A DNA stretch of 31,978 nt from Bacillota bacterium (GTDB taxonomy: Bacteria; Bacillota; Clostridia; Lachnospirales; Lachnospiraceae). The position numbers were made by a program, and so were the translations under genes. The notes below the pieces were generated by a model. That model had not been told where the DNA came from and ran no database searches. It saw only the letters and a program-made list of their open reading frames with translations. Below, piece after piece: positions 1 through 7,200 of this stretch. Position 1 is the first letter of the stretch, and each line of letters opens with the position of its first letter. The DNA lies in the NCBI GenBank assembly GCA_017861355.1, contig JAGFXQ010000015.1, positions 1 to 31,978 on the forward strand. Reading direction: 5' to 3'.

Positions 1-559
1 CAATCATCAGATTAAAGTATGCATCCCAGACAGCTTCATTTTTTACACAGATATCCACGCTATGATATGTGATTCTATAATCCTCCCTTGGATCGGTTTG
101 AAAAGGTTGAGTACCGATTACATAATGATGAGCATAGTATTCCATCGCTATCTCTATTCGTTCGTTCTTACTCGCTTTCTTAACCAGCATGTCACAATAA
201 TGATTACCATGTCCGAAGGCTTGGATCTTCGTACCAAAGTTGCCACAAGGCTTCCGATCCACCCACAACAGTCCTTCATATCCCTCAATCTTCGGATATA
301 CATACAACATTTTATTATCCAACTCGTTCGGTACAATATATTCCCCAAGAAACCAGCAATAGCTTCCCTCTCCAACCCACGAATCTCCTGATTTACACGA
401 TTTGAAGTTGTCAGCAGCCGGTACCTCTTTGTATCGTCCGTCCGTCGGATATGCCTGCATCGAAACTTCATCCACCTTATTGAATAGCAGCCCCTCTAGC
501 GTCGCTTCAAACCTCTTAAGTTTTGTTAACATAATTTCAGTTTGTCTGTCTGTAAGCAT
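1..559 (-). CDS. Alpha-mannosidase (GH38), N-terminal part, cut by window edge
   Basis: The minus strand is open from an ATG at 559 to the left edge, giving 186 codons with no stop. GGGAG lies 7 nt before the ATG. The visible protein begins MLTDRQTEIMLTKLKRFE and contains WVGEGSYCWFLGEYIVP, YPKIEGYEGLLWVDRKP, GHGNHYCDMLVKKA and EYYAHHYVIGTQPF. This is the ordering of the N-terminal beta-sandwich domain of bacterial family-38 alpha-mannosidases, which trim alpha-linked mannose from glycans. The catalytic (alpha/beta)7 domain would lie outside the window, so activity cannot be judged. Family members are normally about 1000 residues. No signal peptide is seen, so a cytoplasmic enzyme is inferred. 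Short open frames in the other two phases of this stretch are shadows. Confidence 0.85.
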   Translation of the reverse strand, partial: MLTDRQTEIMLTKLKRFEATLEGLLFNKVDEVSMQAYPTDGRYKEVPAADNFKSCKSGDSWVGEGSYCWFLGEYIVPNELDNKMLYVYPKIEGYEGLLWVDRKPCGNFGTKIQAFGHGNHYCDMLVKKASKNERIEIAMEYYAHHYVIGTQPFQTDPREDYRITYHSVDICVKNEAVWDAYFNLMI

Positions 560-842
560 AAAATATCTCCCTATCTAAAATATTATATATCACAATATCC
601 TACATTCTATATCTCCGATGTAGTAGTAACCTCTATTTCTACTATATATATTATTATATATTAAATATATTTAATATGTCAAATAAATTGTAGTTCATTT
701 TCATCGTACTACCTGGAGAGCTTATCATAAAATAAGACGCTATTTCCTATTTCCTATTTTATAAAATAAGAAAAGTCAAATGAAGCTATAGGTCAGCTTC
801 ATTTGACTTTTCTTTTCTGTTAGAACGTTTTCTTAATCATAA
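560..842. other. AT-rich intergenic region upstream of the alpha-mannosidase
   Basis: This 283-bp spacer holds an AT-rich tract (about 580-690) that presumably carries the alpha-mannosidase promoter, though no single -35/-10 pair stands out. Its right end holds the terminator of the neighbouring minus-strand gene. No further coding frame with a ribosome site is visible. Confidence 0.5.
766..811 (-). terminator. Rho-independent terminator, probably of the Pro/Gly-rich gene
   Basis: A perfect 17-bp inverted repeat (arms 771-787 and 795-811, 7-nt loop) starts 32 bp beyond the stop of the minus-strand gene 843-1304. Read on the minus strand, the second arm ends in CTTTT and runs into a T-rich tail. 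The plus strand also has a TTTTCTTTT tail, so it may work in both directions. Confidence 0.8.
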
Positions 843-1304
843 TTAAAAGCAGCGGAAAAAGAAGATCCGATTGAGATTAATGCGGTCAAATTCCCAGCGG
901 TTTCTTCTCCACCGAAAGCCCTGTACGATCTGCCTATCAACAAAGGTTGGATAGAACCAAAAATCATTACCATTAAACAGCCAGAAATAAGTGAAGCGAT
1001 TTAAGCATCTCCTCATCTCTCTGGATCTGTCATTTCCTCCTGGCCCAGGTCTACCGGGTCCTATGAAGACACCGAAACCGGTTCTGTTCTGCTCATCCGG
1101 TGCACCCATCTGTCTACGATCCATTCTTGGCGCTTCTGGTATAAAATCAGGCGGTGCGGATCGCGGCTGATTCTCCATCCCAGGGCCTTGTGGTCCAATA
1201 TTCGGAGGCGGTGGTGGAAACCCACCAGGTCCCATCTGCTGCCTTTGTACATTGTCATACCTATTGGTATTCTCTCTATTTTTATTAAAATTATCGTTAT
1301 ACAA
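843..1304 (-). CDS. Pro/Gly-rich small protein with aromatic C-terminal domain, function unknown
   Basis: This 153-residue protein uses a TTG start at 1304, supported by AAGGGG 8 nt upstream; no ATG fits. Residues 1-25 are Asn/Arg-rich and residues 26-95 are a low-complexity region rich in Pro, Gly and Met (GPGGFPPPPPN, GPGRPGPGG). The last 55 residues form a compact basic and aromatic block (RRCLNRFTYFWLFNGNDFWFYPTF, ending NRIFFFRCF) that looks conserved and framed by two cysteines. I recall similar short proteins in clostridial genomes, annotated only as hypothetical. There is no signal peptide or membrane segment. The block could be a small surface-associated or binding module; this is inference. 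It is transcribed alone, with its own terminator. Confidence 0.65.
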   Translation of the reverse strand: MYNDNFNKNRENTNRYDNVQRQQMGPGGFPPPPPNIGPQGPGMENQPRSAPPDFIPEAPRMDRRQMGAPDEQNRTGFGVFIGPGRPGPGGNDRSREMRRCLNRFTYFWLFNGNDFWFYPTFVDRQIVQGFRWRRNRWEFDRINLNRIFFFRCF

Positions 1305-1435
1305 GTTGTATACCCCTTTCTGTACAATAATTCATACATCATTCTATGATTATTGTGTCGAAAAGGTTTATACTTTCTTATTATAATTTATCGTTCAAAA
1401 ATGGTTCCGTAATACAAACAGCTAATCACATGTCG

Positions 1436-3727
1436 TTATACAATAAATTTCCGAACTTCATTCACCAGATTGTCTGAGTTCGTGTTCAGATTCAACGCTG
1501 ATTTATTTAAGCTCTCTACGGATGCCACCTGATTCGTAGCGGTCTGGTTGACATTATTCGAAGATGCTGCAATCTCCTCCAATACTGCGGAGATATTCTC
1601 GATTGCTCCCAGTGTACTGACTCTTGCCTCTTCTATATTCTCAACATTATCAGTTATGTATTTCAGGAATACAATCAGCTTCTCAACACTGCTGTTAATT
1701 GTATCATAGGAATCGGTCGTATTCTTAACTGCATTTTCTTGAAGCTGTAATACCTTTTCCGCTTTACGTGCTGTATCAACTGCTGTTGTTGTATCCTCCT
1801 GAATGCTACCAATAATCTTCTTGATATCATTAACAGAAGTCTTGGATTGTTCTGCGAGTGTTCTAATCTCACTAGCTACTACTGCAAAGCCCTTGCCGTG
1901 TTCTCCTGCTCTTGCTGCTTCAATCGAAGCATTTAAGGATAACAGGTTCGTCTGATTTGCAATATCATTAATAACATTAATAATCTTGTTAATGGAGGAG
2001 GACTTATCAGCCAACTTCTCGATATTCTGTATAATATCGGTGGTAATCTCAATTGTAGATTTCGTCTGGTGATTTAACTCCTCAGAAATCACGGTACCTT
2101 CTTTAACACTCTTCTTGGTATTATCCGCTATCTGGCCGATTTCTTTCGTATTCTCACTAACAATCTCAATCCTCTGTGATAGGTTGTCCATCTGAACCAG
2201 ACACTCTTCTGCATCCTTCGCCTGTTGATTGATACCCTGTTCTATCTCATTCATTGCAGAAGAAATATCTTCCGCGGATTTGAGAAAGAGCTCTGAGGTC
2301 GTGGTAACATTTAAAGAGGATTCGGATACCTCACCGCTTAATGTTTTAACCTGCTGGATCAAATCCTTCATATTGCCGAAAGTTAATTGAATCTCATCAA
2401 TCAGAACATGGAACTCATCCTTACGTTTTGAATCAAACTGAACCGTTAGGTCACCTTTTGCAGCAAGCTTCAATTTGCTGATGATACCTTTAATCGTCTT
2501 ATCGATTCCGGTTGTTAACCATGCCACAATCAACACTGCCAAAATACAAGCTATAATTACAATGATAACCGTAATATTCTTAATGTCGTCTGCTTGACTG
2601 GTAATCGTGGACTTTGGCATCAAAGCACAGAGGGTATCTCCTGTCTTGCCAATTTTGGAATACATGAATAAATAGGTCTCTCCTTTATAATTCACGTATT
2701 TGGATCCAGACTTTGCTTCTCCGGTCACTGTCTCTTTATAAAAATCTTCATTCAAAAATATCTTCTCGGATTTCAATGCTTCAAGATCAATACTGGGATC
2801 CTCTTGCTTTAGAGAATAATCAATTATCTCTCTACCATCCGAGGTTACCAGTCCAAGAAATCCAGATTTATCAAATTCCAAGCTGGATAGAATGTTTGTA
2901 ATGGCATCTGCTTTCGTCTCAACAACTACAATAGCATCTACACCGGCAATATTTCGGATCAAACGCATAGAATAATCATCTTGGGAGGATTCGAGTTTTT
3001 CATCCAAATAAGCATCTTCACCATCCCATATATTTTCGAATTTATGATCATTCAGATATTTACCTATTTCTGTATCCCGAAAGCCTGCTAAAACTCCACT
3101 TTTGTAGAAGATACCCGAAGTTGAGATCGAATCCACCTTATCCGATATTAAATAGATATCCTCAATGAATTCATCCGTAACCTGCTTTGCAATTAATGAA
3201 CTAGAGATTGCCTTCCTGAGCGAACTGGTTTCCATAATATCAGCCATGTTCAGAAAATATTTGCCGATATTATCATCATTGGCATATTGAATCGTTGTTG
3301 CCTCAACCGATTCAAAACCGAAACGCATGAATTCTCCAGCCATGCCAATCGTATCCTCTGTCGCTTTCTCATAATTGCTCTGTATTCCGTTGGAGGCCTT
3401 TAAGAAGGATACCACTCCAAGTACAATAATAAATGCTATCGGTACAAGAAAGGAAGCAATTAATTTAAACCTGAGTGTTGAGAAGAATTTCACCTTTGTA
3501 ACATTGTCCAAAAATTCTTCTCTCTCCTTCTTTACTTTCTCCTTGGTTGCCTGAACCTTTTTCTTCATTTCCTGCTTTCTCTGTTCCGCACCTAGCTTTA
3601 ACATATTCTCATCGGCCGGGTGATTAACTTTCTCAGATTGTTCCACACTTTTGGCAGGTTTTACATCCATTCGTCCCTTTAATATCGTTGCCAGTTTTTG
3701 AGTAAAGTTACCATTAATTCTTTTCAT
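1436..3727 (-). CDS. Methyl-accepting chemotaxis protein with cytoplasmic N-terminal extension
   Basis: This 763-residue chemoreceptor starts at an ATG preceded by GGAGG. Residues 1-85 are charged, with a Lys/Glu-rich helix (about 47-75) ahead of the first membrane segment (about 89-109). An extracellular ligand-binding region of roughly 275 residues follows, probably of the Cache type, then TM2 (about 385-406), a HAMP domain (about 407-460) and a long signalling helical bundle. The hairpin tip that binds CheA and CheW is clear at about 586-620 (NDIANQTNLLSLNASIEAAR, then GKGFAVVASEIR). The protein would pass ligand binding to the flagellar motor through CheA. The ligand cannot be predicted. 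The 85-residue cytoplasmic leader is not usual for this family. The gene is isolated from other che genes in the window. Confidence 0.95.
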   Translation of the reverse strand: MKRINGNFTQKLATILKGRMDVKPAKSVEQSEKVNHPADENMLKLGAEQRKQEMKKKVQATKEKVKKEREEFLDNVTKVKFFSTLRFKLIASFLVPIAFIIVLGVVSFLKASNGIQSNYEKATEDTIGMAGEFMRFGFESVEATTIQYANDDNIGKYFLNMADIMETSSLRKAISSSLIAKQVTDEFIEDIYLISDKVDSISTSGIFYKSGVLAGFRDTEIGKYLNDHKFENIWDGEDAYLDEKLESSQDDYSMRLIRNIAGVDAIVVVETKADAITNILSSLEFDKSGFLGLVTSDGREIIDYSLKQEDPSIDLEALKSEKIFLNEDFYKETVTGEAKSGSKYVNYKGETYLFMYSKIGKTGDTLCALMPKSTITSQADDIKNITVIIVIIACILAVLIVAWLTTGIDKTIKGIISKLKLAAKGDLTVQFDSKRKDEFHVLIDEIQLTFGNMKDLIQQVKTLSGEVSESSLNVTTTSELFLKSAEDISSAMNEIEQGINQQAKDAEECLVQMDNLSQRIEIVSENTKEIGQIADNTKKSVKEGTVISEELNHQTKSTIEITTDIIQNIEKLADKSSSINKIINVINDIANQTNLLSLNASIEAARAGEHGKGFAVVASEIRTLAEQSKTSVNDIKKIIGSIQEDTTTAVDTARKAEKVLQLQENAVKNTTDSYDTINSSVEKLIVFLKYITDNVENIEEARVSTLGAIENISAVLEEIAASSNNVNQTATNQVASVESLNKSALNLNTNSDNLVNEVRKFIV

Positions 3728-4015
3728 TTTTTTCCTCCAGAGTTCTTATGATTAATTCGCATACGCAATAATCTGTATAAGTTCTGTCTTTCTCAACATT
3801 AATGGAATTATTATAACATTTTCCAACACATATTGCTAGTATTTCAACGAAACTGCATCAAATTTTCGTAATTTAGCACATAATGTTTTACTGTCTTTCT
3901 CCTTTATTTTCCTATTTTCTACACCTTCCGTCTTCGTGGATGATTCAAATCTTGCGCCGGTTGGTCCCGTGATGTATAATACCATTAATACCAGAAGAAC
4001 GGAGTTGTATGCGCT

Positions 4016-4315
4016 ATGAAAACCCTGATACCTCAACTGATTACAATGGCGATATCCGCATTTGTGTTCATGAATCTATCCATTAAATTATCCTGGAGCA
4101 AAAGACTCTGGGCTGTCATCAACCGACGGCTGAATCCCATCTACAATGCAACAGTTTGGATCTTGTTTGCTGCTATATTTCATATATCAATTCAGATGAT
4201 ATGTGGGGCCTTCGGTATAACGGATTCAAGAATTATCACCGGTCTTTTCATCGGCTTTTATTTTGCCTTCATTCCTAATCTGGGTGCAAAGAAAAATGAT
4301 GGGAAGAAGATGTAA
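4016..4315 (+). CDS. Small membrane protein, function unknown
   Basis: This 99-residue protein has three hydrophobic stretches (about residues 6-23, 44-66 and 73-90) separated by basic loops (SWSKRLWAVINRR) and a basic C-terminal tail (KKNDGKKM), so it is probably an inner-membrane protein with three segments. The start at 4016 is the only one possible because an in-frame stop lies just upstream. The ribosome site is weak (CGGAG about 11 nt upstream). I do not recognise the family. It is the only plus-strand gene between minus-strand neighbours. A competing minus-strand frame (3836-4036) is less convincing. Confidence 0.6.
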   Translation: MKTLIPQLITMAISAFVFMNLSIKLSWSKRLWAVINRRLNPIYNATVWILFAAIFHISIQMICGAFGITDSRIITGLFIGFYFAFIPNLGAKKNDGKKM

Positions 4316-4353
4316 TGACAATCCATTGATACAGGATTACTTGGCAAAAATAA

Positions 4354-4439
4354 GTCCCTATATCTAAACGATAAAATAATCCGCACAAGCAGTGAATCAT
4401 CACCGGCTAGGCAGACTATTTTATCAGTTATATAGGGAC
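4354..4439. repeat. 86-nt multi-level inverted repeat (structured RNA or miniature element)
   Basis: The outer arms GTCCCTATAT (4354-4363) and ATATAGGGAC (4430-4439) pair perfectly. They continue after a small internal loop with AAC/GTT (4367-4369 with 4427-4429) and nine more pairs, GATAAAATA/TATTTTATC (4370-4378 with 4417-4425). The apical part can fold again: CCG/CGG, then GTGA/TCAC around ATCA, with an 8-nt bulge. Neither side ends in a T run, so it is not an ordinary terminator. It matches no riboswitch class I can identify. It lies between the ends of a plus-strand gene (4315) and a minus-strand gene (4594). Confidence 0.6.
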
Positions 4440-4593
4440 GGAAATTAGAAGTAAGCGTTTTAATTTTATATCCTCATTATTGTAACTGTGTTTTGTTGAC
4501 TTGTCAAGAAGAGGAACAAAATATCATTAATTCATAATGTAAATATCTGCAACCCACTATCGGCTCATTCCATGATTATTCCAGATACAACTA

Positions 4594-5619
4594 CTATGCT
4601 CCAATATAAGCCTTAATCAGTTTGAATGTATTCTCCAGTCCAAGCTTGTGAGTGCGTTCCATCCCATGGGAAGCATGAACGCCTTGTCCGATCAAAGCAC
4701 CGCGGATATCATTTCCTGCTCTAAGCGCGGAGGATACATCTGAGCTATAGTGGGGGAAAATATCAATCACATAATCTATCCCCTTCTCTTTCGCTAACGC
4801 AATCAAAGCGTTGGTCATCTCATAATCATAAGGTCCGGAGGAATCCTTCGCACAGATCGTCACCGTGTACTCTGATCCGTTCAGGTCATCTCCAACGGCA
4901 CCCATATCAACCGCCAAGAATTCGGTAATGCCGGCCGGTAGGTAGCTTGCTCCGTAACCAACCTCCTCAAAATTGCTGATTAATATCTTCAAGGTCTTCT
5001 CCGGAAGAACTTGCTGTTCTGACAATTCCTTCAAAACTCCAAGTAATACTGCGACTGAGGCTTTATCGTCCAAATGCCTTGATTTGACGAATCCCTTCTC
5101 TGTATACAGAAACTTTGCTTCAAAGCTGATATAATCTCCACTGTTTATTCCCAGTTCTAATATATCCTCTTTGCTTTTCACTATCTCATCCAGTCGGACC
5201 AGCATATTCCGGTCGGTTCGTTCCATGGTTCTTGCATCATCATAGCTATGCACGGAGGAGCTCTTGATTAATACTGTTCCGGTATAGGTCCTTCCGTCTC
5301 TGGTATGAACCTTACAATACGCTCCTTCCACGCTGTGCATGGTATATCCGCCGATTAAGGTAAAGCGGAGTGTCCCATCCGAATCCACCGAGCGGACCAT
5401 TGCCCCCAAGGTATCCACATGTGCTGATAATCCTATGAGTTCATCGCTCTTTCCCTGAACTGTTATGAGAAGTCCACCCTTCTGATTGATCTCACATTGA
5501 TATCCAAATCCTTCTGCTTCTTTCTTTACAAAGTCAATTACCTGCGCTGTAAAACCGGAAGGGCTCGGTATATTCACCAATGACTCTATTGTATTAATAA
5601 TGTAATCCATCGTCTCCAT
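4594..5619 (-). CDS. M42-family metallo-aminopeptidase
   Basis: This 341-residue protein is full length for the M42 (glutamyl aminopeptidase/FrvX/YsdC) family of cytosolic dinuclear-metal peptidases, which form large self-compartmented shells and trim peptides. The metal and catalytic residues can be placed: AHVDTLG (His67, Asp69), RHLDDKAS (Asp184), NFEEVGYG (Glu218 and Glu219), AVDMG (Asp238) and the C-terminal ASHGMERTH (a His ligand). A Nudix gene lies 53 bp upstream on the same strand, so the two are probably cotranscribed. Many members carry historical labels such as endoglucanase or cellulase; the motifs do not support that function. Substrate preference cannot be read from the sequence. 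Confidence 0.92.
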   Translation of the reverse strand: METMDYIINTIESLVNIPSPSGFTAQVIDFVKKEAEGFGYQCEINQKGGLLITVQGKSDELIGLSAHVDTLGAMVRSVDSDGTLRFTLIGGYTMHSVEGAYCKVHTRDGRTYTGTVLIKSSSVHSYDDARTMERTDRNMLVRLDEIVKSKEDILELGINSGDYISFEAKFLYTEKGFVKSRHLDDKASVAVLLGVLKELSEQQVLPEKTLKILISNFEEVGYGASYLPAGITEFLAVDMGAVGDDLNGSEYTVTICAKDSSGPYDYEMTNALIALAKEKGIDYVIDIFPHYSSDVSSALRAGNDIRGALIGQGVHASHGMERTHKLGLENTFKLIKAYIGA

Positions 5620-5672
5620 GATTCTTCTCCTTATCCATGATGTATTGATTTATGTTTTATTGAAATTTACAG

Positions 5673-6122
5673 CTATTGCACGAGTGTATTTTTTACCCGC
5701 TCCAAAAGAATCGGCTGTATTAAGGGATAGGTTTGTTCCGCAGGCATCTCCTCACGTAAGATTATATGCTCCATCTCCATATCCGGCAGATCTCCAAATT
5801 GATGTACATCCGCGAAGCATAGCATACCAAAGCTTTCCTCCGGTTCTGCCCCCTCTCTGGTTACTGTTACACTATAGATGCTGACCGGCCTCAGTTCAAA
5901 GTCTTCCGCGCCTGTCTCTTCTCTCAGTTCTCTGCGTGCGGTAGCTAAGATATCCTCTCCATCTTCTCTGTGACCACCGGGCAGTTCATAGGTGTTTCTT
6001 TCTTTATGTTTGCAGAACACCCACCGGTTTTCCGATCTTGTTACGATCACTGCATATTTTAACACCTTGTCTTCTGCTTCCTCATGAAATTTCACTTCTA
6101 ACATTGACTTCACTTCTGACAT
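5673..6122 (-). CDS. Nudix hydrolase
   Basis: This 149-residue protein carries an intact Nudix box, GX5EX7REUXEEXGU, as GHREDGEDILATARRELREE followed by TGA. The Glu-rich helix binds the Mg2+ that cleaves a nucleoside-diphosphate-linked substrate. The fold is otherwise a single Nudix domain: N-terminal strand KYAVIVTR, then FCKHKERNTYELPGG, as in MutT-like sanitising enzymes. The substrate is unknown. The start at 6122 has GGGAGA about 5 nt upstream; an internal Met at residue 7 is an alternative. It lies upstream of the M42 peptidase gene with a short gap, which suggests one transcript. Confidence 0.9.
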   Translation of the reverse strand: MSEVKSMLEVKFHEEAEDKVLKYAVIVTRSENRWVFCKHKERNTYELPGGHREDGEDILATARRELREETGAEDFELRPVSIYSVTVTREGAEPEESFGMLCFADVHQFGDLPDMEMEHIILREEMPAEQTYPLIQPILLERVKNTLVQ

Positions 6123-6370
6123 TATCTTCTCCCATCCTAATTGATTTATATTAAATAAACCCGCGAATCTTTCTTAATGATCTTGCTCCGGAAACTTTGT
6201 TTACCATTCGTCCTATTTCAATTTAGCACATTCTTCCTACAAGTTCAACTTCACAATAAAAGTTCCGGCTTTTCAGATAAACTCCTTATTGTTCTTTATT
6301 GAAATATATATTATGATTCAGACGAACGGCTACAAGTCCAAATAACAATCCATAAAAAATTTCTCATTAT
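6123..6370. other. Divergent intergenic region, Nudix gene / ECF locus
   Basis: The stretch between the Nudix start and the first ECF-type promoter holds no convincing gene. A loose inverted repeat (CCGGAAACTTT near 6187-6197 against AAAGTTCCGG at 6259-6268) is separated by about 60 nt and is of doubtful meaning. The Nudix promoter must lie here but no strong match was found. Confidence 0.4.
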
Positions 6371-6398
6371 TTGAAGACATTTTATCTTCTTCCTCGTT
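6371..6398 (+). promoter_or_regulatory. ECF-type promoter of the 40-residue membrane peptide
   Basis: TTGAAGACAT (6371-6380) is followed after exactly 14 nt by CGTT (6395-6398). The same decamer, spacing and CGTT occur at 6621-6648 before the sigma gene. GAAGAC-N16-CGTT has the geometry of ECF sigma promoters, which combine a -35 core with a CGT -10 element at about 16 nt. The expected start lies about 75 nt before the peptide gene. Confidence 0.65.
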
Positions 6399-6482
6399 TT
6401 CATGATTCGAACGGGTAAATTGGGCAACCCAGATCACAGTCTGTTGATTATGCCTTGTCTGGCATTAGAATTGGAGGAACTT

Positions 6483-6605
6483 ATGAAGAAGATATTCAAA
6501 TTTATCGTTATCGCAATTTTATTTGTACTATCCTTGACCTTATTTAATCAGGTTGTCACCTTCTTTGGTAAAGGTACAAAATGTCAGATGGCTAAATTGG
6601 TTTAA
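6483..6605 (+). CDS. 40-residue single-span membrane peptide, likely ECF regulon member
   Basis: The peptide MKKIFKFIVIAILFVLSLTL... has a basic start, one hydrophobic segment (about residues 6-26) and a short polar tail with one Cys (FFGKGTKCQMAKLV). The ATG at 6483 has GGAGG 5 nt upstream. A longer reading from 6402 has no ribosome site and is rejected. It is preceded by a copy of the promoter found before the sigma gene. I know no family for it. It could be a membrane stress sensor or effector, a toxin-like peptide, or a modulator of the anti-sigma factor; these are guesses. Confidence 0.6.
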   Translation: MKKIFKFIVIAILFVLSLTLFNQVVTFFGKGTKCQMAKLV

Positions 6606-6620
6606 ATTTTTTCTACGAAA

Positions 6621-6648
6621 TTGAAGACATATTAGTTTTTCATTCGTT
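6621..6648 (+). promoter_or_regulatory. ECF-type autoregulatory promoter of the sigma operon
   Basis: TTGAAGACAT (6621-6630), 14 nt, then CGTT (6645-6648) repeats the layout found at 6371-6398. Transcription would begin about 10-15 nt upstream of the GGGAGG ribosome site. A promoter of this kind directly before an ECF sigma gene is typical of autoregulation by that sigma factor. Confidence 0.7.
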
Positions 6649-6681
6649 ATTATTATCGAAGGGTGAAGGGAGGCGGAAAAA

Positions 6682-7200
6682 ATTAATACCGAGCAATATT
6701 ATGAGTATCTGATTGATACCTATCAAAATTTAATATTCTCCATCTGTTATAAGATCGTAAAAGATTATTTTGAAGCCGAGGATCTTGCCCAAGAAACCTT
6801 TCTTTCCGCCTATAAGCATCTACCCACCTTCGATCGGCAATATGAAAAAGCCTGGCTTTGCCGTATTGCCACCAACAAATGCCTGGATTTTATAAAGCGG
6901 GCAGACCGGCAAAGTATCCCTACCGAAGACGAATACTTCCTTACCCAAAAAGACAAGGAACCTTCACCCGAAGACAATGTCTTGGAGCTGGAAGTAAAGA
7001 AGCAGCTGTCTGATCGCTGCAGCAGTTTGAAATCACCTTATCGAGAAATAGCATTTGATTATTTTTATCGCGAGCTATCCGCAAACGAAATTGCAGAAAA
7101 CACCGGTAAAAATCTGAAAACAGTCCAGACCCAAATCTATCGAGCGAGGGCAATGTTACAGAAAACATATAGGAAGGGGGCAATTATTCATGAACAATAA
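6682..7200 (+). CDS. ECF-type RNA polymerase sigma factor, apparent ATT start
   Basis: From 6682 the frame reads (M)NTEQYYEYLIDTYQNLIFS and gives a 172-residue sigma factor of normal ECF length. Region 2 spans about 8-72 (DYFEAEDLAQETFLSAYKHL, AWLCRIATNKCLDFIK) and region 4 about 108-160 (LKSPYREIAFDYF, LSANEIAENTGKNLKTVQTQ, IYRARAMLQKTY). No ATG, GTG or TTG lies in frame before region 2; a stop is at 6664-6666. GGGAGG sits 8 nt before an ATT codon at 6682, so ATT is the likely initiator. The first in-frame ATG (6982) would remove all of region 2. A CTG at 6709 has no ribosome site. The 3' end overlaps the anti-sigma gene by 11 nt. An ATG-to-ATT mutation or sequencing error is the alternative. 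Confidence 0.88.
   Translation: MNTEQYYEYLIDTYQNLIFSICYKIVKDYFEAEDLAQETFLSAYKHLPTFDRQYEKAWLCRIATNKCLDFIKRADRQSIPTEDEYFLTQKDKEPSPEDNVLELEVKKQLSDRCSSLKSPYREIAFDYFYRELSANEIAENTGKNLKTVQTQIYRARAMLQKTYRKGAIIHEQ

Noticed and set aside
62..471. Two overlapping open frames at the left end
   Set aside because: Both are shadows of the alpha-mannosidase frame, which is truncated by the window edge but clearly coding.
3836..4036. 66-residue minus-strand open frame
   Set aside because: It starts at TTG with no ribosome site, overlaps the better plus-strand frame and has no recognisable features after a hydrophobic start.
4380..4410. Resemblance of the hairpin loop to a folate or fluoride riboswitch
   Set aside because: Only short pieces (GGTGATGAT-like) match; the conserved junctions and overall architecture of those classes are absent.
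4448..4461. Possible CcpA cre site (AGTAAGCGTTTTAA)
   Set aside because: It has two mismatches at conserved positions and does not lie near a gene start.
6187..6268. Distant inverted repeat CCGGAAACTTT / AAAGTTCCGG
   Set aside because: It has one bulge and a loop of about 60 nt in AT-rich sequence, and is not distinguishable from chance.
6402..6482. Upstream extension of the 40-residue membrane peptide
   Set aside because: There is no ribosome site and the extension directly follows the predicted promoter -10 element; GGAGG supports 6483.
6982..7200. A 72-residue sigma-like protein starting at 6982
   Set aside because: It would be only region 4; the coding signal and homology continue upstream to 6682.
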